The translations under genes and the position numbers were made by a program. The notes below the pieces were generated by a model. It saw only the letters and a list, made by a program, of their open reading frames with translations, did no database searches and was not told the origin of the DNA. Shown piece by piece: positions 9,603 to 17,802 of a DNA stretch of 64,000 nucleotides (position 1 is its first letter; each line of letters opens with the position of its first letter). The DNA is from JAVBLY01 sp031553035 (lineage in GTDB: Bacteria > Bacillota > Clostridia > Peptostreptococcales > Anaerovoracaceae): assembly GCA_031553035.1 (NCBI GenBank), contig JAVBLY010000003.1, positions 1 through 64,000 on the forward strand, given 5' to 3'.

Positions 9603-9687
9603 ATGGGTTTCTCCTCGTTATTTTAATTTTTTATATATTCTCTGACATTATATTATATTGTATTTTGGGGGTTTATATCAATAGAAT

Positions 9688-9703
9688 GGTGCTAATTAGC
9701 ACC
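9688..9703. promoter_or_regulatory. Perfect 16-bp palindrome between metK and lysC
   Basis: GGTGCTAATTAGCACC is a perfect palindrome in the 149-bp metK-lysC gap. It could be an operator, or a 6-bp hairpin with an AATT loop ending metK transcripts; no clear U-run follows in the minus direction. Confidence 0.45.
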
Positions 9704-9751
9704 GTATTTAATCCTATTGTAAAATCCTGCTGTCGGGATACCGGCGGTGCA

Positions 9752-10936
9752 TCAAATTCCCGCTGACGCCTTTAGCATATCCACCTTGTCAGTTTTTTCC
9801 CAGGGCAGATCCAAATCGTTTCTTCCGAAATGACCGTAAGCAGCAACCTGCCTGTATATCGGTCTTCTGAGATCCAGATCTCTGATTATTGCCGCAGGTC
9901 TCAGATCGAAGTGCTCTCTTACCAATTCGGTTATCTTATCATCCGCTATCTTTCCGGTTCCAAAGGTGTCTACCAATATGGAAATAGGGTGGGCAACGCC
10001 GATAGCATATGCAAGTTCGATCTCGCATTTGTCGGCAAGCCCCGCCGCAACAATATTCTTTGCAACATATCTTGCCGCATATGTAGCCGAACGGTCGACT
10101 TTTGTAGGATCTTTTCCGGAAAAGGCTCCGCCGCCGTGCTTGGCGTAACCGCCGTATGTATCTATGATTATCTTTCTTCCTGTCAGCCCCGAGTCTCCGT
10201 TTGGCCCGCCGATCACGAATCTACCTGTAGGATTGACGTAATACTTTGTATCACCATCCAGAAGCTCGTCCGGGATAACGGTCTTTACAACCTTCTCAAT
10301 GATGTCTTTTCTGATCTGTTCCTGAGTAACGTCAGGATCATGCTGGGTGGAAACAAGTACCGTATCCACTCTCTTTACGATGCCGCCGTCGTATTCCACT
10401 GTCACCTGAGTTTTGCCGTCGGGTCTTAAGTATGTCAGCTCGCTGTTTTTTCGGACTTCAGTGAGTTTCTTTGCAAGTTTATGTGCAAGAGAAATGGGCA
10501 TGGGCATAAGTTCTTCTGTCTCATTGCAAGCGTAACCGAACATGATTCCCTGGTCACCTGCACCGATGGCTTCTATCTCATCCTCCATAAGCCCTTCCTT
10601 TTTTTCTAAAGCCTCATCTACGCCCATGGCAATATCGGTGCTCTGTTCATCTATAGCTGTCATGACTGCGCAGGTGTGACCATCATAGCCATAGTCGCTT
10701 TTGGTGTAACCGATGTCCAGGATCACATTCCTTACTATCTTTGGGATATCGACATATGTGCTGGTTGATATCTCTCCCATTACCATTGCAAGCCCCGTCG
10801 TTACCATTGATTCTGCAGCCACACGCCCCTGTGGATCGTCCTTTAATATGGCATCCAGTATAGCATCTGAAACCTGATCGCTCATTTTGTCGGGATGTCC
10901 CTCTGTAACTGATTCTGATGTGAATAATCTTTTCAT
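9752..10936 (-). CDS. metK: S-adenosylmethionine synthetase
   Basis: MetK makes SAM from methionine and ATP. The 394-aa product starts MKRLFTSESVTEGHPDK; I chose ATG 10936 because AAAGGAG lies 6 nt before it, not the longer frame to 10960. Family hallmarks are the ATP-binding GAGDQGIMFGYACNE and the P-loop-like GGGAFSGKDPTKVDRS. A SAM-I riboswitch with terminator precedes the gene, giving feedback control by its own product. Confidence 0.98.
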   Translation of the reverse strand: MKRLFTSESVTEGHPDKMSDQVSDAILDAILKDDPQGRVAAESMVTTGLAMVMGEISTSTYVDIPKIVRNVILDIGYTKSDYGYDGHTCAVMTAIDEQSTDIAMGVDEALEKKEGLMEDEIEAIGAGDQGIMFGYACNETEELMPMPISLAHKLAKKLTEVRKNSELTYLRPDGKTQVTVEYDGGIVKRVDTVLVSTQHDPDVTQEQIRKDIIEKVVKTVIPDELLDGDTKYYVNPTGRFVIGGPNGDSGLTGRKIIIDTYGGYAKHGGGAFSGKDPTKVDRSATYAARYVAKNIVAAGLADKCEIELAYAIGVAHPISILVDTFGTGKIADDKITELVREHFDLRPAAIIRDLDLRRPIYRQVAAYGHFGRNDLDLPWEKTDKVDMLKASAGI

Positions 10937-10967
10937 GTTCGGCTCCTTTGTGTGTTCCATGCCCCTT

Positions 10968-10997
10968 AAAAAAACAAACCTCTTCCTAAAGAAGAGG
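10968..10997 (-). terminator. Intrinsic terminator of the metK SAM riboswitch
   Basis: CCTCTTC-CTAAA-GAAGAGG forms a 7-bp stem followed, in the minus direction, by GTTTGTTTTTTT. It lies between the aptamer and the metK start. Part of its 3' arm (CCTC) can pair with the aptamer's last helix strand (GAGG), the usual switch mechanism. Confidence 0.92.
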
Positions 10998-11010
10998 CAT
11001 CTATCTTTTC

Positions 11011-11118
11011 CTCATCTTCCAGATTTCTATCTGTAGGATTTAGCACCTTGGTCACTTTCGTGACAGGTTGCCGGGTTTCACAGGGCCTATTCCCTCCACC
11101 GCTCTTGATAAGGGCATA
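11011..11118 (-). ncRNA. SAM-I (S-box) riboswitch aptamer
   Basis: Read on the minus strand, it has the class signature: CTTATCAAGAGCGGTGGAGG, then GGCCCTGTGAAACCCGGCAACC, a P3 arm, GGTGCTAAATCC and the closing strand GATGAG. P1 forms between CCTTATC and GATGAGG. SAM binding stabilises the aptamer and lets the downstream terminator form, so metK is switched off when SAM is plentiful. Confidence 0.97.
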
Positions 11119-11207
11119 TTCAATTTTTATTTACGATATTTATTATATACCCACCAAGCATACTTTTCAAGCATCTCCGGTCATTTTAGTTGCTGATTAG
11201 GGATATT

Positions 11208-11256
11208 CAAAAAAGAAAGGAACCACCTTCTAGAAAGGATTTCTGAGAGGTGGTTC
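11208..11256 (-). terminator. Hairpin with U-rich tail
   Basis: GAACCACCT (11220-11228) pairs with AGGTGGTTC (11248-11256), with a second small stem inside. In the minus direction it is followed by CCTTTCTTTTTT. It could be a second terminator behind the 11429 gene or the end of an unannotated short RNA from 11260-11370. Confidence 0.6.
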
Positions 11257-11370
11257 TGGAGGGATTGTAGGTAGTCATTACTATAGACGTATAAAGTAAT
11301 GAAAACCCTGCAATTTTTTTGAAAAATTATATAATATTTTTCTTATCAAGTATTATTTTGATTGTAAAAG

Positions 11371-11402
11371 AATACCGGCATCGGATTAATGATGCCGGTA
11401 TT
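11371..11402 (-). terminator. Terminator of the 11429-12667 gene
   Basis: AATACCGGCATC and its perfect complement form a 12-bp stem with an 8-nt loop, 27 bp past the stop codon, followed by CTTTTAC in the minus direction. Confidence 0.7.
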
Positions 11403-11428
11403 GATATTCATACGATAACTTTACTAGC

Positions 11429-12667
11429 TTATACCCAAGCTTTTTGTGATACTTTGCCATTAATAAATTGTACTACCGCTGCTGATCTATTTGTTTTTCC
11501 GAACCAAATATAATGTGTATAACCGTTTCTAACGGCATATATTCCTGATCTTCCAAATATTCTTTTCACTTCACTGTATGTCATGCCGTTTCTAACAGCC
11601 TTATACTGGCTCTTTGTGGCAACTTTACTCTTCTTTACCCAGTGTGCATAAAGAGTATGTTTGCTGGCATTGGAATTATATTTAGACTTATTGATCCATG
11701 TTCCACCAGACTTCTTTGTATACCAACCGGCGAAATTGTATCCAGAACGCTTAGGTGTGGTTAGCGATCCGTATTTTTGTCCTGAAGTAACACTCTTGGT
11801 CTTGGTTTTTTTGCCACTTACTTTGCCCTTATTGGCATTCAGCGTTATTTTATATTTCCACTGGGCAAATAATGTGGTATTATTCCTAATCTTCACCGTT
11901 GATGAGCTCTTTACAAGTGCTCCGGCAGTTTTGGCTGAATACCAACCTGCAAAAGTATAGCCTTTTCTAGCTTTCATTTGCGGCAATGTCCCATATGTTA
12001 AACCGTATGTAACTAGTTTTGCCGCGCCGCTTGTCTTAAAGGTGCCTTTATTTTTATTAAAACTGACATAACCTTTAGAATTGAAATATGATGTTTTGAC
12101 ATAATCTGAATTCATATCAACCCAGCTTGTGCCATTCCATTGAAATTGCACAAATGTAACTGTCACGCTATATTTCCCCATGTAGTATGGAGTAACATTT
12201 AGTTTATATGGAGGATCAACCAGATAGCCATCACTTCCTACAAAATTACCGGTTGATGAAGCATAACCGGGGGTCGAAATTACATATTCATATGGTACAT
12301 AACAAGTTACACCGATATTGCTGAGGGTGCCGACTATATACTGTCCATCCCCAACAAATTCAAATGTGCTTGTCTTGTTGTTAATAACTGTTGTCGGGAT
12401 ATTAATTAAATTATTTTCGGGATTTGCCATGACACTCAAAGTGGCATCGGAAGATGCTTGTTTGTCATTTGAACGATCCTCACTATTTAGTTTGAATTTT
12501 GAAGAAAATTCCCCTTTTGCTACAGTTACCTTTGCCGCATCATTATTAGCAGCATCTGAAGCATTCACAACATCATTATTAAAAATAGCTGGTAAAAATA
12601 TTGAAACAATAACCATAGCGACAATGATACTTGCAGATACAGCATTTCTAAACAATTTGTTTTCCAT
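11429..12667 (-). CDS. Secreted InlB-repeat protein with DUF3862-like C-terminus (paralog 1)
   Basis: Start ATG 12667 is supported by AGGAG 6 nt upstream. The longer frame to 12838 would overlap the upstream gene's end and lacks a ribosome site. The 412-aa product has an N-terminal hydrophobic export segment. About 170 residues of unrecognised sequence follow, then two InlB B-type repeats (FAGWYSAKTAG..LFAQW and FAGWYTKKSGG..LYAHW). It ends with a domain opening YKAVRNGMTYSEVKRIFG, like DUF3862/BLIP-type folds. The architecture matches the neighbour at 12777-13943, so the two arose by duplication. Likely surface or secreted; no LPxTG motif. Confidence 0.82.
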   Translation of the reverse strand: MENKLFRNAVSASIIVAMVIVSIFLPAIFNNDVVNASDAANNDAAKVTVAKGEFSSKFKLNSEDRSNDKQASSDATLSVMANPENNLINIPTTVINNKTSTFEFVGDGQYIVGTLSNIGVTCYVPYEYVISTPGYASSTGNFVGSDGYLVDPPYKLNVTPYYMGKYSVTVTFVQFQWNGTSWVDMNSDYVKTSYFNSKGYVSFNKNKGTFKTSGAAKLVTYGLTYGTLPQMKARKGYTFAGWYSAKTAGALVKSSSTVKIRNNTTLFAQWKYKITLNANKGKVSGKKTKTKSVTSGQKYGSLTTPKRSGYNFAGWYTKKSGGTWINKSKYNSNASKHTLYAHWVKKSKVATKSQYKAVRNGMTYSEVKRIFGRSGIYAVRNGYTHYIWFGKTNRSAAVVQFINGKVSQKAWV

Positions 12668-12776
12668 AAAAATCTCCTTTTCCATAATATAACTATTGAA
12701 ATACTCACTATAACTAAAGACTGCTTTTATTGTAAAAATATTGCTTTGTGGCGAAAATATTTTTAGTTTTAATTTG

Positions 12777-13943
12777 TTACCATCCGCAGTTATTTCTCTT
12801 TGAATTGACTGTCTTTTTACCGGTAATAGATGATTCATAAAAATGAACTGATACGAATTTTTTTTCAGTGCTGTCGGTATACCATTGATATGTCATCCCT
12901 CCGGCAGTTCTTACAATAAATTTTCCGCTGCCGCCAACAATATTGCAAACCTCTGTATACGTCATTCCTCTGGTGATTTTGTTATATTCAGCCTGAGTGA
13001 CATATGGTGAATTGGCTGTCCCTGTAGATCCTGACGATTTCTTTGTCCACTGAGCATATAGAGTATGCTTACTGACTTTGGCTACATAACTGCTCTTTGT
13101 TAGTTTGCTTCCACCTTTTTTCTTTGTAAACCAACCTTTGAATGTATATCCGGATCGCTTGGGTGTCGGTAATTTTCCGTACTTCTTGCCGCTGGTTACG
13201 CTCTTGGACTTTGAGCTCACCTTGCCTTTATTTGCGTTGAACTTGATCTTGTATTTCCACTGTGCATATAAAGTCGAATCTTTTTTAAGATTGACATAGC
13301 TTTTACTGGTAACTTTATATCCACCGGTTTTTGCAGTGAACCAGCCCATGAATTTGTATCCACTTCTCTTTTTGAGTGTGGCAAGTTTACCGTATTTCTT
13401 ACCGGTGGTTACAGTCTTGCTCTTGATACTGCCCTTGGCAAATTTACCTTTATTCCTGTTGAACTTGATCTTTATCTTGCCGATAGCGTTAAAATTATAG
13501 TCATAATTATGAGTACCAGTCTGTTTCCACTCATTGGTCACTGTATCATAAGCCATTATTGTATAGTAAATATTGAATGTGTAGGCACCAACCTGCGACA
13601 ACTTGATATCTCTGATCGTCGTTGCTGTTGCACCATTCAGCATCTGTGGCCCCCTCAATACTTTACCGTTTCTCTTAACAGAAAATGTCTGGGCGATGTA
13701 GGCTTTTAATGATTTATCAGTCGTATCAGTAGGAGCGGGATCTCCGTAAACTGTTACATTGAATGCCTTATTTGCATAAATGGTCTTAGGTACTCCCAGA
13801 GTCGGAAGTTTATTATAATTTGCTTCTCTTTCTGCAGCATATGACTTGCCCGAATCAAATGCTCCAGGCACGAAAAAAGCAGTTGCAACCATAATCATGA
13901 CCAATGACCCGGCAACTGCACCTCTGAAAGATTTTCTATACAT
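12777..13943 (-). CDS. Secreted InlB-repeat protein with DUF3862-like C-terminus (paralog 2)
   Basis: The 388-aa product starts MYRKSFRGAV with AAAGGAG 6 nt before the ATG. After a signal-like hydrophobic segment it has a variable domain. Two InlB B-type repeats follow (FMGWFTAKTGG..LYAQW and FKGWFTKKKGG..LYAQW). The C-terminal domain YNKITRGMTYTEVCNIVGG is of the DUF3862/SmpA-like type. It lies 109 bp upstream of paralog 1 on the same strand. Function unknown; this class is usually cell-surface, binding or adhesive. Confidence 0.82.
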   Translation of the reverse strand: MYRKSFRGAVAGSLVMIMVATAFFVPGAFDSGKSYAAEREANYNKLPTLGVPKTIYANKAFNVTVYGDPAPTDTTDKSLKAYIAQTFSVKRNGKVLRGPQMLNGATATTIRDIKLSQVGAYTFNIYYTIMAYDTVTNEWKQTGTHNYDYNFNAIGKIKIKFNRNKGKFAKGSIKSKTVTTGKKYGKLATLKKRSGYKFMGWFTAKTGGYKVTSKSYVNLKKDSTLYAQWKYKIKFNANKGKVSSKSKSVTSGKKYGKLPTPKRSGYTFKGWFTKKKGGSKLTKSSYVAKVSKHTLYAQWTKKSSGSTGTANSPYVTQAEYNKITRGMTYTEVCNIVGGSGKFIVRTAGGMTYQWYTDSTEKKFVSVHFYESSITGKKTVNSKRNNCGW

Positions 13944-14050
13944 GAGGATCTCCTTTGCTATAAAACTACTACAAAACCATGTAATACAAAGTATATCATG
14001 TATATATTATATATAAAGTCTTATTTACAAATTGTTAAGAAAAAAACGGA

Positions 14051-15475
14051 CTAATTGCCAACAAGTACCTGTCCATGGTCATTGACTCCGATAACCTTTT
14101 CTCCGGCAGCCCGAAGGGCTTTTATATAATCGATTGCCTGCTTGGTTATCTCCTCGCCCGGACAAATAAAAGGAATTCCCGGCGGATACGGTATGATCGA
14201 ACCTGCACATATTTTTCCGGCGGCACTTTCTATATCCACAAATTTCTTATCCAGAGGTACGGGATGAAGCGGTCCAGGCTCAGGGATTTCGACAGTTTTT
14301 CTTTCTTCCATTTTTGGTGTGTCTTTATTAGCAGCATCTGATACTATTTTTTTAAGGGCATCAAGTGTCCTGTCCATGTGCTCTTTAGTATTTCCGACTC
14401 CGGTCATGAGCATCAGAAGATCGCCTGTATATAATTCAGAGAAAATATCATCTTTGATAAGAAGCTTTTCCAAATCAGCTCCGTCTATTCCCAGCTCACC
14501 CATGTTCAAGTTTATCTTAGTTCTGTCAAGCAGTGCGTCCTCACCAAAATTCCCATCCATCACCTTAAGACCCGAAATCCTGCCGGCCCCTTCATAAAAG
14601 TACTCTATATTGTCCCGCCATTCCTTCATGACAGTCTCCCCATGCTCTTCCAGTATCTTTGCATTGATATCAAGAAACGACATGAGTATATATGAGGGAC
14701 TTGTGCTCTCTACCGCCTGAAGTTTATCCTCAAGCACATATCTGTCTACAAGGTCGGACTTCAAATTCAGAACTGCGCTCTGTGTGAGCGATGCCAAAGT
14801 TTTGTGGATACTGTTTATCACGATGTCAGCGCCGCATTCTTCAGCTGCTAATGGCATGTTCTCACCCTGCCCGTATTTATGAAAAAACTTCAAGTGGGCT
14901 CCATGTGCCTGATCCACTATCAGGACCTTTCCCGCTTCATGGACAACTTCAGCTATCGAATCTATATCACTGCAGATCCCATAGTAATTAGGACTGGGAA
15001 GTATAACAGCCTCTGCATCGGGATTCTCCGAAAGGAGTGTTGATATTTCTGCAGGATCTACCGGTCCCATTATCCCGTGTTCTTTATTCAGCTGGGGACG
15101 GGCATATATCGGTTCGATGTGTCCCAGAGTCAGGGCATTGAATACTGATTTGTGGCAGTTTCTTGCCATTATAAGTTTCTTGCCGGGGGGCACGGTTGCC
15201 AGGATCGATGCGATTATTCCGCCGCTTGTTCCGTTGATAAGAAGATATGAGTGGTCTACATCATAAAGTGCAGAGTATCTGTCCTGAACATCTTTGATGA
15301 TACCCTCCGCCTGAAAGAGATTGTCAGCACCGGGAATCTCTGTGACATCCATATCAACAAAATTCTTGAGGACATCCCCAAACCCATATTTCATGAATAT
15401 TTCAGAGCCCTTATGTCCCGGCATGTGGAATGAAACGGGATCTTTGGCAGCATGTTCAAGTAAAAATTCGATCAT
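14051..15475 (-). CDS. PLP-dependent Orn/Lys/Arg decarboxylase
   Basis: The 474-aa protein is of the group III (fold type I) amino-acid decarboxylase family in its short Gram-positive form. The N-terminus has FHMPGHKGSEIF. The PLP lysine is in SIHKTLASLTQSA, preceded by VDQAHGAHLKFF. It releases CO2 and a diamine or agmatine from ornithine, lysine or arginine; specificity cannot be told from the sequence. ATG 15475 follows AGGAA; the frame extending to 15502 uses a TTG inside hypE. It starts 20 bp after hypE, so it is likely the last gene of the hydrogenase-maturation operon. Confidence 0.9.
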   Translation of the reverse strand: MIEFLLEHAAKDPVSFHMPGHKGSEIFMKYGFGDVLKNFVDMDVTEIPGADNLFQAEGIIKDVQDRYSALYDVDHSYLLINGTSGGIIASILATVPPGKKLIMARNCHKSVFNALTLGHIEPIYARPQLNKEHGIMGPVDPAEISTLLSENPDAEAVILPSPNYYGICSDIDSIAEVVHEAGKVLIVDQAHGAHLKFFHKYGQGENMPLAAEECGADIVINSIHKTLASLTQSAVLNLKSDLVDRYVLEDKLQAVESTSPSYILMSFLDINAKILEEHGETVMKEWRDNIEYFYEGAGRISGLKVMDGNFGEDALLDRTKINLNMGELGIDGADLEKLLIKDDIFSELYTGDLLMLMTGVGNTKEHMDRTLDALKKIVSDAANKDTPKMEERKTVEIPEPGPLHPVPLDKKFVDIESAAGKICAGSIIPYPPGIPFICPGEEITKQAIDYIKALRAAGEKVIGVNDHGQVLVGN

Positions 15476-15495
15476 ATTGATTCCTGTTCCTTTCC

Positions 15496-16509
15496 CTAGC
15501 AAATACGGGGAAGTCCTTCTCCGTAGAGCAAATCAATCTTCCTGGTACCGCCGATCTTTGTCTTTGAAAAAACTCCGTTTCCCTCTTTGACATATCCGAT
15601 CAGCTTTGCGTCTTGCCCCACGACCGTATTCTTAATGGCTTCAAGGGCTTTTTCTGCGTCCTCGCCTGCTACCGAAACCAGCATCTTGCCTTCATTTCCC
15701 ATATATAGAGGATCCAGACCCATAATACCGCAGAATCCTTTTACCTCTGCATCTACAGGTATGCGATCTTCATGGATTTCTATAGAAACTTCGGATGAGT
15801 CGGCTATTTCGTTAAGGACTGTACCCAGCCCGCCTCTTGTGATATCTCTCATCGTGTGGATATTTATATCAGCTTCATATAGTGCGTTTGGAATATCAGA
15901 AAGTATGGCGCAGTCACTTTTGATGCCGTTTTCAATACCCATTCTCGCGCTGAGAATACAGGCATGATGATCTCCCAGATTGCCGGATACTATTATGGCA
16001 TCCCCGGGCGCTAGGTTTGATGCGCTGATCTTCCTGCCTTCCGGAAGTTCGCCTATGCCTGTAGTGTTGATCAGAAGTTCAGGTGCATCACCTCTTCTGT
16101 CTATGACCTTGGTGTCCCCGGCAACTATGACCACTCCTGCTTCTTTGGCAGCAAACGCTACTGACTCCACGATTCTATCCAGCATATCCATCGAAAGACC
16201 ATCTTCGATGATAAACCCACAGGTAATATATTTGGGTGTTGCTCCCATCATCAGAATGTCATTTACGGTTCCGCAGATGCTAAGCTTGCCTATGTCTCCT
16301 CCTTTGAATTCAATAGGGGTGACAACGAATGAGTCCGTGCTGGTCACGATCTTTCGCTCGTTTAACTCCAAAACCGCACCGTCTTCCATACGGTCAAGTA
16401 TTTCATTGGAAAAATGTTTTCCGAAAATCTGTTTCATCAGATCGGCGCTGTCTCTGCCTCCGCTACCGTGAGACATATTGATCGTATTGTAATTAATATC
16501 TTTTTCCAT
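15496..16509 (-). CDS. hypE: Hydrogenase maturation factor HypE
   Basis: HypE dehydrates the carbamoyl group received from HypF to the thiocyanate that gives the cyanide ligands of NiFe hydrogenase. The 337-aa protein has the family start MSHGSGGRDSADLM (after 11 residues), the ATP-binding AIR-synthase-like fold, and the required C-terminal PRIC, whose last cysteine carries the carbamoyl/cyano group. It follows hypD by 14 bp. Confidence 0.97.
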   Translation of the reverse strand: MEKDINYNTINMSHGSGGRDSADLMKQIFGKHFSNEILDRMEDGAVLELNERKIVTSTDSFVVTPIEFKGGDIGKLSICGTVNDILMMGATPKYITCGFIIEDGLSMDMLDRIVESVAFAAKEAGVVIVAGDTKVIDRRGDAPELLINTTGIGELPEGRKISASNLAPGDAIIVSGNLGDHHACILSARMGIENGIKSDCAILSDIPNALYEADINIHTMRDITRGGLGTVLNEIADSSEVSIEIHEDRIPVDAEVKGFCGIMGLDPLYMGNEGKMLVSVAGEDAEKALEAIKNTVVGQDAKLIGYVKEGNGVFSKTKIGGTRKIDLLYGEGLPRIC

Positions 16510-16523
16510 AATATTTTTCTGCC

Positions 16524-17582
16524 TTATTTATTTTGAAACCAAATACCGCATGCACCTTCTGCAGAAACCATACACGGTCCATAAGGCGACAATGGATCAC
16601 AGCTTTCTCCAAACATGGGGCACTGATCAGGGTCGATCTTTCCCGTTATGACATCTGCACATTTGCAGCCTTCAGGAAGCACCTTATCTCCGGTGATACC
16701 CCGGCTGCCGCCATCATAATCTTTATATTCTTTTTTTATATAATAACCTGATTCAGGGATCATTCCAAGACCCCTCCAGACCGCATCTTCCATATGGAAG
16801 TACTTTTCAGTTATGGCTTTGGCCTTCAGGTTGCCTTCGGGCTTCACAGCTTCTTCATACATATTTTTTGTTCGTGAGTCATTCCCATTCCTGACTGCCT
16901 CGATATCCCGCACTATTTCGAATATTGCCTTTAGGATATGTTGTTCCTCAAATCCGGCTATGACAAATGGTTTTTGATATTTATCGCAAAGTTCGCTGAA
17001 GGCTTCTGTGCCGGTGATTACGCTGACATGTCCCGGACACAAAAACCCATCTATGCTCTTTTCGTTTTGACAAACCCATTCTATAGCAGGAAGTGCCGAC
17101 TTAAGAGAGGTGAGAAGTTTAATATTTTTTACTTTTTTTTGAACGAGCTCGTCCAGTAAAAGGGCGAAGACAGGTGCTGTGGTTTCAAATCCGACAGCCG
17201 CTATCACATAGGTTATATTAGGATTTTTCTCAGCTGCTTTAATAACATCGAACGGGGAATATGTCATGCTGACATGTCCGCCTCGGCCTTTTGTCTGAGC
17301 TAAACTGAATTCTTCTCCGGGGACTTTAAGCATATCGCCAAAACTGACGACCTGATGATCGGCCATCATGGCATATTCATTACATTTATCGATAAAAGAA
17401 GTAGGTGTTACGCATACCGGACAACCGGGCCCTGAGATCAGTTTGATTTTAGGTGACAAGAAGCTGCGCAGCCCGCTTTTGAAAATGCCTGCAGTATGAG
17501 TACCGCAGACCTCCATTACTTTTATTTCATCTCCGCTGTATTCGGACAGATACTCTGCCATTTTTTCGATCTTAGTATCCAT
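16524..17582 (-). CDS. hypD: Hydrogenase maturation factor HypD
   Basis: HypD holds a [4Fe-4S] cluster and, with HypC, assembles the Fe(CN)2CO unit. The 352-aa protein has the conserved cysteine motifs CGTHTAGIFKSGLRSFL and GPGCPVCVTPTSFID, and late cysteines in PEGCKCADVI, CPMFGESC and PYGPCMVSAEGAC. It overlaps hypC by one base, as in many hyp operons. Confidence 0.97.
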   Translation of the reverse strand: MDTKIEKMAEYLSEYSGDEIKVMEVCGTHTAGIFKSGLRSFLSPKIKLISGPGCPVCVTPTSFIDKCNEYAMMADHQVVSFGDMLKVPGEEFSLAQTKGRGGHVSMTYSPFDVIKAAEKNPNITYVIAAVGFETTAPVFALLLDELVQKKVKNIKLLTSLKSALPAIEWVCQNEKSIDGFLCPGHVSVITGTEAFSELCDKYQKPFVIAGFEEQHILKAIFEIVRDIEAVRNGNDSRTKNMYEEAVKPEGNLKAKAITEKYFHMEDAVWRGLGMIPESGYYIKKEYKDYDGGSRGITGDKVLPEGCKCADVITGKIDPDQCPMFGESCDPLSPYGPCMVSAEGACGIWFQNK

Positions 17583-17797
17583 TAAAGGACATCCTCAAGA
17601 TCCTGAAATATTTCCATGATCTCCATTGCTTTTTCTTCGCTCATTGCCTCAATGGCGCAGCCTGCATGGGCAAGCACATATTGCCCCGGGCTCACATTCA
17701 CAAGACCTGTTCTTATGTCCATCAGACTTCCGTTGAAGTCGACCTTGGCTATATCTTCATTTATTTCTATTACCTTACCGGGAAAAGCAACACACAT
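17582..17797 (-). CDS. hypC: Hydrogenase maturation chaperone HypC
   Basis: This 71-aa protein starts MCVAFPGKVIEI. The Cys-2 that binds the iron-ligand unit and the hydrogenase large subunit is present. It sits immediately before hypD, its complex partner, and 5 bp after the DUF362 gene. Confidence 0.96.
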   Translation of the reverse strand: MCVAFPGKVIEINEDIAKVDFNGSLMDIRTGLVNVSPGQYVLAHAGCAIEAMSEEKAMEIMEIFQDLEDVL

Positions 17798-17802
17798 TTT
17801 CT

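Noticed and set aside
9688..9703. Lysine riboswitch or T-box before lysC
   Set aside because: The 149-bp gap is too short and has none of the conserved riboswitch or T-box sequences, only the 16-bp palindrome.
11429..12838. Longer start of the InlB paralog at 12838
   Set aside because: It would overlap the upstream gene's coding end, lacks a ribosome site, and would bury the export signal 57 residues inside.
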